From Bimuria novae-zelandiae CBS 107.79 (lineage: Eukaryota > Ascomycota > Dothideomycetes > Pleosporales > Didymosphaeriaceae): a stretch of DNA of 64,000 nt. Where the stretch lies: the NCBI GenBank assembly GCA_010015655.1, contig ML976784.1, forward strand, positions 44,679-108,678, read 5' to 3'. Each line of letters opens with the position of its first letter. Within the stretch, counting starts at the first letter, position 1. Positions 23,560-31,929 of this stretch are shown piece by piece. The position numbers and the translations under genes were made by a program. The notes below the pieces were generated by a model that did no database searches, was not told the origin of the DNA, and saw nothing but the letters and a program-made list of their open reading frames with translations.

Positions 23560-25080
23560 TGCCTCTTAGCGGCGACTATTACTAGGAGGACTTAGTTTTC
23601 TAAATTAGTAAAGGCTATATTAAACTCTTTATTAAAAAATTCCTTAGTAGCGGGTGCAGTGGCGCGAACTTATACTAGCTTTATTATAAGTAAAAGTTTA
23701 CACTACTTTACGCGATATCCTGTATCTCTATAATAAAAATAAGAACTATTCTTCTTACGGGTTTCTATTACCTCGCGCGACACCCACGTAGCTCGTTTCT
23801 AGGTGTTGCTAGACCTATGTCCTGTAGCTCTATCCGTCGCTTAGTGTCTTCTATCTTGGCTTCGTCGGCCGGACATCCTTCCAGGGTTAGCTTAGGTGGG
23901 TTCCTAATCTATTTTGTCTGGCGCCCTGTTCTTGGTAGAAAACTTTAGTAGCTATAATATATTTTAAAAAAGATTTTCTTTAATCTTATTAACTTTCTTT
24001 TAGACCCCTTATAGGTCCTAATTATTATTTATATTTACTATAACTATTTAGTCCTGTAAGTCCTTGCGGAGGCTCTAAAGGTATAGGTTCTTTAAGATCT
24101 CTTAACTATACTCCTTAGCTTCTATAGCATAGTTATTAAAGTTAAGATTAAAGTTACGAAGCTTCCGGTTCCCTTATTATATTATAAGTAAGTAGTTACG
24201 CGCGATTTCTTTCGCTAGGTAGTTATAGAAGTTACAATCTAGTAGCTTCTAAAGGTTAGCTTTAGTGTACCCTAGGTGGTGGTCTAGGTATATAATTCCT
24301 ACCGTTGCTACACGTCCTGTTAATTAACTAATAATGTATTTAGGTATATTTCTAAGGTAGTCCTTATCCTCTAGGAGCTTATATTATATTACTATTCTAA
24401 AGCGGCAGTAATCCCGTTATTTACTATTAAAGTAGGCTAGGTTAAGAATCTTAGAGCGGCGACTTCTTCCTTAGTTTAAGATAAACTCTACTATTAATCT
24501 CTCTAGTAGCTCTATCTATTAGTCTACTTTTAATAGCTAATTTATACCTCTTGTCTCTTAGGAGTATTATTATATTATTAGAGGTTTTTAGCGCTCCCTT
24601 ACTATTTCTTTAGTTAGTCCTTTTACTTCTTATAGCGGAGTCTAAAGGGTGTCTTAGAGGTTAATAAGTACTTTAACCTTACTTAGGAATTACTGTATTT
24701 TATTCTCGTTAACTCCTAATACCTAGAGTTTAGTTATAAATAGGGAGGCTATCCTTTTATTTCCCTAGCTATTACTTTTTTATAAGCTAATAGCTTACTA
24801 CGTATAATTATTTGCGCTAAGACGCGGACCTTTAGTAAAAGGTCTTATTCTTATTTCTATAACTTCTTTATTTAGTAAAGATAGTCTTACTAGCGTTAAG
24901 TATTTATTAGGACTCCTTCTTAATTACTCGCTAGGGAGGGTTCTATCTCCTCGCAGGTCTAGGCGTTGCCTTTATAGTATTTATCTATATAAATCCTTTA
25001 ACTTCGTGTACTACTTTGTAGCTTTAGTTTATAGTTATATTTAAAATCTACTTATCCCGCGATAGGTAAAAGTAATTAAA
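23560..25080 (-). pseudogene. Gypsy-2 gag region
   Basis: The segment between the 5' LTR and protease is heavily RIP-damaged. A less damaged patch near 23760-23935 lies at the end of gag. I could not identify a zinc knuckle with confidence. Confidence 0.55.
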
Positions 25081-25085
25081 TTTAA

Positions 25086-25246
25086 TATAAGGGGCTAGGT
25101 GCTTAAGGAGCTAAAAGTACTAGAAAAATACTTATAAATTTAATAAAGAGTCTAAAGTTAAACTTTAGGCGTCGAACTTATATATCTGGGGTTCGCATAA
25201 CCGAGGGTCAAGGATCCGAGGCAACAACTGGGCGTAGCCCATTACA
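25086..25246 (-). repeat. Gypsy-2 5' LTR
   Basis: 161 bp, matches 17749-17908. Followed directly by AACCC, the right target duplication, and then by the MULE-2 gene. Confidence 0.92.
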
Positions 25247-25745
25247 AACCCCTAGTCTATTATAGTGTAAGCTTTTATATAAACTTGTTTAATTCCTATT
25301 CCTAACGCGTTATAGCTAATTTTCTTAACTCTAAATAACTAAAGGCCTACCTAAGTACGCATAGCTATTGCTCTATTAAGGATCTTTACGTTGCCTTTAT
25401 AAATAAAGATTGTATTACCTATATTATTAAGCGAGAGAAGCTCACACGCTTTCTATATAGAGGGGGTCTTAAAGGCGTAATATTTAAGTGGAGAACAAAA
25501 CACCAGGACAAGAATACGGTCTAAACATGTTTTATATATATTTTATTACCTTAACTAACTTGACTAGGCATACATTCGTAATATAATAATATTAATTAAC
25601 GGAAATATTATTATCTGCTTTTTTAACGAGGCCGCTAAGATTCTGTTTGATTAGAAGACATTTCAGATGGATATGTCTTTTAAGCGTCTTTATGGCGAAT
25701 GGGCTGAGATTTTGATCGCAATTTTCTATCCTGGGCACGGGAAGA

Positions 25746-25798
25746 GTAAGCGCGCAGGCAGTCTAAACCCGTTAGAAACACGTTACTAACACGTTTAG
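25746..25798 (+). other. MULE-2 intron with clear 3 x 11-nt structure
   Basis: GTAAGC...TTTAG, 53 nt. Three consecutive 11-nt units all match NNNAACNCGTT and run straight into TAG. It is the cleanest example of the intron design in this element. Confidence 0.85.
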
Positions 25799-27158
25799 TT
25801 CTCACGCTTGGCAGAATCATCACCGATACTGAAGAAAGTAGCATGTATGAGCTTGCATATAGCAAGTTCTTCAAGCTTGCAAGTGACCGCGCAGAGAGGC
25901 CAGTACAATGGCGACACTTACACGGTGAGGGTTGGTATGGTACAGCCCTCGACATGTGTAGTAAGCAAATGGCAGGTATGATTATAAGTCTAAATATGCA
26001 TGAAATATATTCTAAACATGTTTCGTAGGTTTTGGGAGATATCTCCAGAGTATTGACCGATGGCACCGAGACGGGAGATGGCAGCTTCAATCCTGTACTA
26101 GGTTCTGTGATGTCCACTTTGCACGCAGTATCAAAAGGGCCGTACCAAGTTCAGAACACGTTGAAGACTCTGTCTGGGGACGGATGCGTGCATTATTGAG
26201 ATGCAAGACATCGGAGGAGTATTATTCCTTACTTGATCTGTTGATAGGTAAGTCCTCGAAATGTGTTTGCAACACATTACTAACATAATATAGAAAATGA
26301 GCCAGAAGTAAAGGTTCGCAACTAGGCCCGGCATAAGAAGAATCCAGTTATTGCCGCGGGGCTCGTTTTTTGTTGCAGCAATATCAAAGATCGAGATGTT
26401 TGGAATACATTAGCATCAAATTCGAACGTTGCTGAGCAGGCCGGGCAAAAGGGCTATCGAACTGGAAAGCATGTGCCTTTACTTGGTGCAATCTTTAAGT
26501 AAGCTGTCTAAACATGTTCTGAACGCGCTCGTAACGCGTTCTAGCGGTATGCAAACGGATCTCCAGGATATCCAAGAATTTGATGCACGCGATAGATACG
26601 GCGTTCGACATTCTTGGCGGGGTACCGCATCTCCGGGGCAGCGATACTTCATTAACCAAGGCCGTGAAGCTAGTAAGTTATCTAAACATGATTAGAACGT
26701 GTCTGAAACATGTTTAGAGAGAAAAAGATCGCGTCGTGCTGAGGAAGACGATATTACTGATTTTACAGATGATGATTCGATACTTGAGGTGGCCGATTCC
26801 TCAGGACACGTACGTACGTCAAGGAGAGTAGTTTCTAAAACAAGAAGAACTTCTCATGTACGCTCTACCTCACGGTCACCATCTCTACAATCTTCGCCTG
26901 CACCCTCTTCCTCTAGCAGAGAAGATGTGTTAATGTAAGAGCAAGTGATCTATTAAAATTATGTTTCTAATATATTTATAACGCCCTTTACATCAGGCCT
27001 TGCTATCAAGCCAAGCTACTGGCCAGGCCTTACAGGAAGAACGAGAACGTATAGCTGTTGAACGGGAGCGTCTTGAGCTGGACATGAAGCGATTAGAATT
27101 GAGATAAAGAAGCGGGAATTTGAGAAGGGTACGTAAGAGCAGGTTATGGAAAAAGGAT

Positions 27159-27235
27159 TGAAACTTGTTATGATCTTATTGGAAACTTGTTCTAATCTTA
27201 TTAGAAACTTGTTCTAATCTTGATGAAAACTTGTT
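27159..27235 (+). repeat. Seven 11-nt units at the MULE-2 3' end
   Basis: Exactly 77 nt in seven 11-nt units, alternating (N)GAAACTTGTT-like and CTAATCTTATT-like units. A GTAAGAG lies upstream (27133) and GCTAAG downstream (ends about 27241), so this can be read as a last intron in the transcript tail. Confidence 0.7.
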
Positions 27236-27374
27236 TCGCTAAGCTACCTACTATGCCACATTTGTCCTAAGCCGATGGCGAAATGTGCTACCTAATTGGG
27301 GTAACGTGTACGCACGTTCCTGATAAAAGTTCACGTGCTCTGCCAAGCCGCTAACCTTATTCCGTAACTTATCC

Positions 27375-27414
27375 CCAAGGTTAGCCGAGGTATCTCCCAA
27401 GGTCAGATGAGTTG
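27375..27414 (-). repeat. MULE-2 right terminal inverted repeat
   Basis: Reverse complement matches 16187-16226 at 37 of 40 positions. Six further bp and then the CGTTTTCTTC duplication follow. Confidence 0.9.
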
Positions 27415-27459
27415 CAGCCTCGTTTTCTTCATCACAACGTCAAACCAACCCATTAGGGT

Positions 27460-27510
27460 ACTAGCCGGTACAGTAGGAGGTAAATTTTGTGCTTTGCTGT
27501 ACCGGCTAGT
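27460..27510. repeat. Perfect 14-bp stem-loop
   Basis: ACTAGCCGGTACAG (27460-27473) pairs perfectly with 27497-27510 around a 23-nt loop. It is part of the duplicated sequence. The left copy at 12124-12165 keeps only the inner part of the stem. Function unknown; a transposon end is possible. Confidence 0.7.
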
Positions 27511-27550
27511 CCTCAAAGAATATTCCGCAATTCACCGCCGCCATATCATG
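27468..27550 (+). repeat. Right copy of duplicated host sequence (MULE-1 empty site)
   Basis: Matches 12124-12189 plus 16154-16171. After removal of both MULE elements the two copies lie about 50 bp apart, i.e. an old tandem duplication. Confidence 0.85.
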
Positions 27551-27645
27551 TGATACAAGACAGCATCTGAACCCATGGACGGAGGCGCCACCGGCTTGTA
27601 TGTACAATAGGGCTCTGTGCAGCATATTTTGGCGCAAGCCAAACG

Positions 27646-27713
27646 GCCCAGCACAAAACGAGGCCCCAACACAAAACGAGCCCCAGCACAAAACGGGCCC
27701 CAACACAAAACGG
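27646..27713 (+). repeat. Tandem repeat, 4 x 17 bp
   Basis: Four adjacent 17-bp units of the type GCCCCARCACAAAACGR with two alternating variants. Overlapping open frames on both strands come from the repeat and are not considered genes. Confidence 0.85.
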
Positions 27714-27719
27714 GCTCCC

Positions 27720-28549
27720 GTTTTTCTCTGTTAAGGACAGTACGTCTGGGTCCTTCTACCCCTTTTGGCCTTGTGCTGTGCGTCCGCTTCTCCCTCTTTC
27801 TACTTTACAGTCTCTAATTAAGGACATTTTATCCTACGATTTTTTCTATGCTACTACTTTAAATATATCCGCTTCTTAACGTTATGCGCTACGTCTTTCT
27901 AGTGGGTAAACCTCACCTTAACGCGACTAGTACTTACACTAAGCAGGATTCTAACGCTAATAAGTCGCTCCTAAGCCATGCGCGTGCTCGAATGAGAGAA
28001 GAGCCACCAGCGAGCCAGCGACTGCAGTTGGCATATTTGTAGGTATGGTGGGCAGCTTTGAGAGGTCTATGTTGGGTCATCTTGGATATTGGTGTTCGGA
28101 TTGCTCGGATCGCTAGTGTGTGTGCAGGAGACTGCGAGGCATGTGAAAGACTAGGGAACGTGCGGAGACTAGGAAGTGAGCGGACGACGGAGGACGCGCG
28201 TTCAGCTCTGATAGACCATAGGTAACGTTTTCTCGCTTAGTTTAGGTTCGTTGAAAAGATCTTCGTGTTGCTCATGTTTTCGCGATCCTTTACTATTTGT
28301 GACGTCGAAAAGAGTTGAGGTAATCGTTGTTTTTGATCGAGAAGCTACTCTATGGAGCTATATACTGTGGATCACGTGAGTCACGTGCACGGGCCGCACG
28401 TACGCGGGTGGCCCAAGCTTCATGTCCTAAACCGTCACACTATTTATTCTTGCATTTCTGGTGGAATAATTAGACTCCTTTATAAGGGTGAGATTACTTA
28501 TCTGTAGAAGCTTTATAAGAATAGCTTGTGTGCAAACCCGTGCTCATAA
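27720..28549. other. Intergenic, mixed composition, no gene recognised
   Basis: Moderate GC, little RIP after 27980. Contains CACGTG-rich sequence at about 28373-28412. No frame with recognisable motifs was seen. Confidence 0.5.
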
Positions 28550-28869
28550 CCTGTTAAGATAAGTGATGGTATATATTTTCTCTTATTATCTAAGAGACGC
28601 TGAGGGTGCTAGATAGCTTCACCCAATAGATCTTAGTAAGCACCGCGATATTCAACAGGCAGCAGCACCCCAGTGGCAGCACCAAAAAGATGGCAGCACC
28701 AAAAAGATGGCAGTGTTGAATATCGCGGTGCTTGCCAAGATCTATTGGGTGTTGAGGTGCTGACATCATACAATGTGTGTTAGCCTGAAGCGAAGCTATA
28801 TAGACTAGCACTCTCAGCATCTTTTAGAACATAATCTGAATCAATGAATCAATCACTTATCTCAATAGG
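28550..28869. mobile_element. MITE-like inverted-repeat element
   Basis: Outer ends read CCTRTTRAGATAAGTGAT in inverted orientation (28550-28567 and 28852-28869). Inside, 38-bp arms at 28620-28657 and 28714-28751 match with two mismatches, and a third inverted pair (GCTGAGRGTGCTAG) lies between. The centre has short direct repeats (GGCAGCACCAAAAAGAT). No coding capacity. The left arm lacks a piece present on the right. Target duplication not certain. Confidence 0.65.
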
Positions 28870-28963
28870 AGCTATTAATTAGAGCGCGAGCGATGCGAGC
28901 AAATACATGGGCAAACATCAGCATTGAAAGCGATGACTTTAAGGAGGAGAATTTTACTCACTA

Positions 28964-30187
28964 CAGGCTGCTGGGTCAACGACTACGGGGGGGTGGTTTG
29001 CGGGATGTGATCTTTTGAATTCGCACGCGACGAGGCAACAGCTTATGAGGAGCTCGTTTTTGTGAGCAATGGCGCAAAGGGCGCACAGACCTCTCCACTC
29101 CAGCAAAACATTGTTTACGAGGAACTCTTTTTGAATGAGGAATAGCGCACGTCCCCACACCCTCGGCCATTCTCACGCTCAACACCACAACTTCGACGCG
29201 CCATTTCTCACCCAAATCACGGCCGATTTTAATAAAAAGACATGCCAGCGACTTGCAGAAAGCCCCGCAAGATAGCGCCAGCAAAAACCCGCGTCCCGAA
29301 GGCCGCGCGTCGCGAATTGCCGCCCGAAACGAAAGCCTACTCCGTCGGCGCGATGTCAGCCGGAGTATCTCAGTACAGCCTCGCCAAACAACTTCCTGTG
29401 ACCCAGGGCACTCTCAGCAAGTTGCTCACACGCACGTGAGAGCGTTCAGAGGTATCAGAATTCCCTCTCTGGGACCCGTATCTCTACGAAACAGAAGTCG
29501 GCCGAGGTGGCCAGGATATCGACTTTTCTCCAGAGCAAAAGGCCGCGATCATCGCCATCGCTACCCAGAACAAAGAAGCCCGTGAAATGCAGAGCTGGCA
29601 GGCAGTCGCTGACGGCGATTTCGATCATCTACAGCTGCCCATGCCTCTCAGCGTCCGCAGCTTCGAAAACCTCACGTATGAAGCTGGGTATGGCCGCAAA
29701 GCTCCGGGACGCAAACCGATGCTCGAAGACGCGCAGAAAAAGCGTCGCCTTGAGTGGGCGCTCGCCCACAACCCAGATCTTTATAAGTACAGCGATGGGC
29801 TGTGCTTCAACTTTCAGCGCGTTATTTTTTACTGACGAAACACCAGCACAGATCGGTGAGCAGCGCGGCAAGCAGCGCGCGTGGGCAAAGGACGACGAGA
29901 TCTATCATCCTGATGTTAAACGGCCGAAGATTCGCAACAATTACGCCCTCCAGTTCTACGGCAGCTTTACCTACGATGCGAAGGGCCCCTTTCACATCTA
30001 CGGCACCGAGACGCCAGGGGCAAAAAAGCTAGCCAAACAAGCCTTGGATAAGGAGAATCAGCGCAACAAAGAGCAGAGGCCACAGTCCCCGATGGATCAG
30101 GACGAGATGCCCCCCTTGACATGGTGTGACTACTGCCGCTGTGGCATAACACACCACCACTATGAAGAAGGTGGTTCAGAGTCTTAG
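28964..30187 (+). pseudogene. Truncated Tc1/mariner (IS630-type) transposase
   Basis: A low-RIP region. The N-terminal helix-turn-helix part starts MPATCRKPRK at 29242 (stop at 29437, then the frame continues). FSPEQKAAIIAI lies near 29530, and the catalytic segment FYTDETPAQIGEQRG near 29826-29870 carries the first Asp of the DDE/D triad. It continues with YALQFYGSFTYDAKGP near 29940-29990. The frame changes near 29820-29835 by a frameshift. The protein ends at 30187 without the second and third catalytic residues, so about 40% is missing. A possible left end (TA then CAGGCTGCTGGG) is at 28962; no right inverted repeat was found. Confidence 0.8.
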
Positions 30188-30469
30188 ATGCATGGCAAGA
30201 GTCGTCTTGCGCGTTTTCTCTTCGGCCCTATCCTGGGCCTGCTCCGCCGCTTCGCGCCTGCGTTGTTCTTCCTTCTGCGCCTGCTCCACTGCTTCGCGCC
30301 TGCGTTGTTCTTCGAAACAGTTTCCTGTAATCGGGCGACTGTTCGGCCATGACGATCGTGGTAGGAAGCGCTCGGTGGTGCGGCCTCTGCCGGATCGACG
30401 TTGAGCACAAGATGCACTAGCAGCGACATGCGCATGAGGTTTACGGTACCGTCTCATTGCGCGCTGCAT
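30176..30469 (-). pseudogene. Frameshifted coiled-coil gene fragment
   Basis: On the minus strand one frame gives VLNVDPAEAAPPSASYHDRH (upstream part, about 30410-30350). After a frameshift near 30318 another frame gives EEQRRREA repeated twice (30318-30235), a charged coiled coil encoded by a tandem repeat of about 54 bp. It lies tail to tail with the truncated Tc1 gene and shares its low RIP level. I recall similar coiled-coil proteins in ascomycete repeats but cannot name the family. Confidence 0.5.
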
Positions 30470-30614
30470 AAATCGAGGCTGCTACCCCTTGGGTGCGACG
30501 CTAGAATAACAGAAAAGAGAAGTCGAGATTTATCTGTCGAAAAAAAAACCCCTAACTTCATACTAATACAATAATCCTTGACGGTCCACCGCGGAGCGGG
30601 TTCCCTACTTTATG

Positions 30615-31078
30615 TCCCGATAGAGGTCTCTTTACGTTTCTGCTTCTTCTGCAATCCGTAGTAGCGCACTTTAACTGCGCCCTCCGTCCGATTTGGGAAG
30701 CGTTCGCATATCTCCTTCCACTCCATACCCTGCTTATCCCTTAATGAGAGTAAACGCACTTCGTCCGACTCTAGCTACGGCCTGCGCTTACGTTTGCCGT
30801 GCGCTTCTGTGCCTTCTTCCTTCTCGCTGTTTTCGTCCTAGTTGTCGTCGCCGTTGTCTGAGTAGTCCTTTTCATCATTGGCAGCGTCACTGTGCGAAAT
30901 GCTCATCCAGTCCGCATTTAAGCTTCCGCAACTGCAAAGGTCCGACGCACCACCTTCATACTGGTATCCTACTAGCATCCACGAATCTAGCGATAGTTAG
31001 GTTATGCGGATGACTTTGCCTTCTCCGCCAAGGAATCTATAACCTAAGGTGGCAGGGTTAGGAGACCATTCTAAGTCG
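30615..31078 (-). pseudogene. Myb/SANT-domain protein fragment
   Basis: A single minus-strand frame runs over about 150 codons with three internal stops before its terminal TAA. The N-terminal part includes LGYRFLGGEGKVIRIT, a middle acidic part (NDEKDYSDNGDD), and a C-terminal Myb/SANT-like motif: LESDEVRLLSLRDKQG, then MEWKEICERFPNRTEGAV and VRYYGLQKKQKRK. The first conserved Trp of the domain is a TAG, consistent with TGG to TAG. The three-helix pattern ending in R-Y-Y matches fungal SANT proteins that bind DNA. Two further stops replace likely Gln codons. Confidence 0.72.
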
Positions 31079-31099
31079 TAGGAACGTATAATTCCTATT

Positions 31100-31400
31100 A
31101 GAATAAAAAAGCTATTTAAAATAGCGTAAAGCGTAAAATTAGTTATTTAATAAAATATATTAAAGCTAAAATTATAATTAATATTACTCTAGTCTCTAGG
31201 CTTTATTTTTAAAGAGAATATTTATAAGGAGCAGGACTAAAGCTAGTTATTAATTAAAAGCTAATATAGTTACTATAGTTAAAATAACGCTACTTATTAT
31301 AATACCTTTATTTATATTATTATTAAGCCTTATTACCTAAGAGTAGTTTTTAATAGACTATACTTTATCTTCTATAGTAGATAATCGCCGCGTATACGTT
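31100..31400. other. AT-rich RIP-like stretch, nothing recognised
   Basis: TA-rich, no open frame, no clear repeat to other parts of the window. Confidence 0.5.
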
Positions 31401-31404
31401 ATTA

Positions 31405-31921
31405 AGGGATCTTCACTAAAGGTCTGCGGGGCACCTCTTCTTCCCCACCAACACCTTCCTTCTCACGCCTCTCCGAGTCTAGGCCTCTATCTTGTCCCCG
31501 TTCTATGCTCTCTGAAGGAGACATAGATCCTCTTGGTTCCAGATTGGCAACTTCTTCATCCTCATCTCCTTGCAACTCCTTGACTCGTCCCGCGTCGACA
31601 AGGTCGTTTGTAGTTAGGTGCGAGGTCCCAGGACTATCAACTTAGCCGCTAATATCCAGGAAGCTATGGTTTAGGAATGTTACTGGCTCGAGTAGCAGCA
31701 CAGCCACTTGGAGTCAGTGGAGACGTCAAATCGGATGTGGATATGGGATCGAGCATAACACTCTCGGCCCGTTGCTCAGCCAGCCTTCGCCGCTTCGTTG
31801 AGCACAGATCTTCCAGCTCTGGTTCTGGCAAACCGTCTAGCGCTACAGGGCACGTTCGTTTGCGTGTTACTAATAGCCTATTTATAACGTTAATATTACT
31901 AAAAGGTAGTTTATCCTGCAC
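31405..31921 (-). pseudogene. Unidentified gene fragment, low RIP
   Basis: Two minus-strand coding-like stretches lie in tandem. At 31921-31664 a frame contains TRKRTCPVALDGLPEPELED and TKRRRLAEQRAES. At about 31615-31405 another contains VKELQGDEDEEVANLEPRGS and ends LVKIP. They are separated by stops and a frame change. The composition (acidic, Ser/Arg-rich) suggests a disordered nuclear protein. No domain recognised; it may be a captured host gene piece. Confidence 0.45.
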
Positions 31922-31929
31922 TAGTAGGC

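Larger units (their letters stand above)
17749..25246 (-). mobile_element. Gypsy-2: complete Ty3/gypsy element inserted in MULE-2
   Basis: LTRs of 160 bp (17749-17908) and 161 bp (25086-25246) start TGTAAGGGGC and end GCCCATTACA, with RIP variants. The 5-bp target duplication AACCC lies at 17744-17748 and 25247-25251. A polypyrimidine tract right after the left LTR is a minus-strand polypurine tract, so the element runs right to left. Minus-strand gag, protease, RT, RNase H and integrase occupy about 25080-20050. About 2 kb between integrase and the 3' LTR carry a coding-like frame on the opposite strand (18640-19510). All frames contain stops. Confidence 0.93.
16413..27107 (+). pseudogene. 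MULE-2 transposase-like gene, about 14 exons, split by Gypsy-2
   Basis: Exon 1 (16413-16553) starts MESLGSVF. Candidate introns are 16554-16603, 16796-16843, 16957-17020, 17233-17279, 17491-17531, 25267-25315, 25746-25798, 25976-26028, 26248-26293, 26499-26544, 26673-26717 and 26935-26996. Protein landmarks in order are a Cys-containing RYRCTGIK region (about 16930), HSHIPPPPW (about 17670), MDMSFKRLYGEW (25670-25704, probable first catalytic Asp), LHGEGWYGTALDM (about 25920-25957, probable second Asp), FCDVHFARSIK (about 26110), and ASNSNVAEQAG (about 26420, probable catalytic Glu). A basic Ser-rich tail and a Glu/Arg coiled coil (LQEERERIAVERERLEL) follow. I recall similar unnamed proteins in fungal genomes, but a family name would be a guess. 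At least three in-frame stops fit RIP (TGG or CAG to TAG), for example near 26310. Gypsy-2 interrupts the coding sequence after the HSHIPPPPW region. Confidence 0.72.
16180..27420 (+). mobile_element. MULE-2: intron-rich DNA transposon interrupted by Gypsy-2
   Basis: Flanked by the 10-bp direct repeat CGTTTTCTTC (16170-16179 and 27421-27430). Terminal inverted repeats (16187-16226 and 27375-27414) match at 37 of 40 positions and begin CAACTCATCTGACCTTGG; the outermost 6-7 bp are imperfect. Without Gypsy-2 and one AACCC copy the element is about 3.74 kb, close to MULE-1. It carries one plus-strand multi-exon transposase-like gene. The right half is much less RIP-damaged than MULE-1, so it may be younger. 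Confidence 0.88.

Noticed and set aside
25680..26334. Minus-strand frames opposite the MULE-2 gene
   Set aside because: The plus strand has consistent exons, introns and catalytic motifs; the minus frames span the introns without signal.
14856..27235. 11-nt repeat arrays as a CRISPR array
   Set aside because: Units are 11 nt without spacers, lie between splice-like GT and AG in a eukaryotic transposon gene, and no cas-like gene exists.
16180..27420. MULE-2 as a Helitron or Starship
   Set aside because: It has inverted repeats and a 10-bp target duplication. No Rep/helicase and no tyrosine-recombinase captain gene was seen.
27506..27817. Overlapping open frames on both strands around the 17-bp repeat
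   Set aside because: Their repetitive residues come from the tandem repeat; no start context, domain or conserved motif.
28954..29284. Minus-strand frames upstream of the Tc1-A transposase
   Set aside because: They overlap the probable left terminus and promoter side of the Tc1 element and show no recognisable motif.
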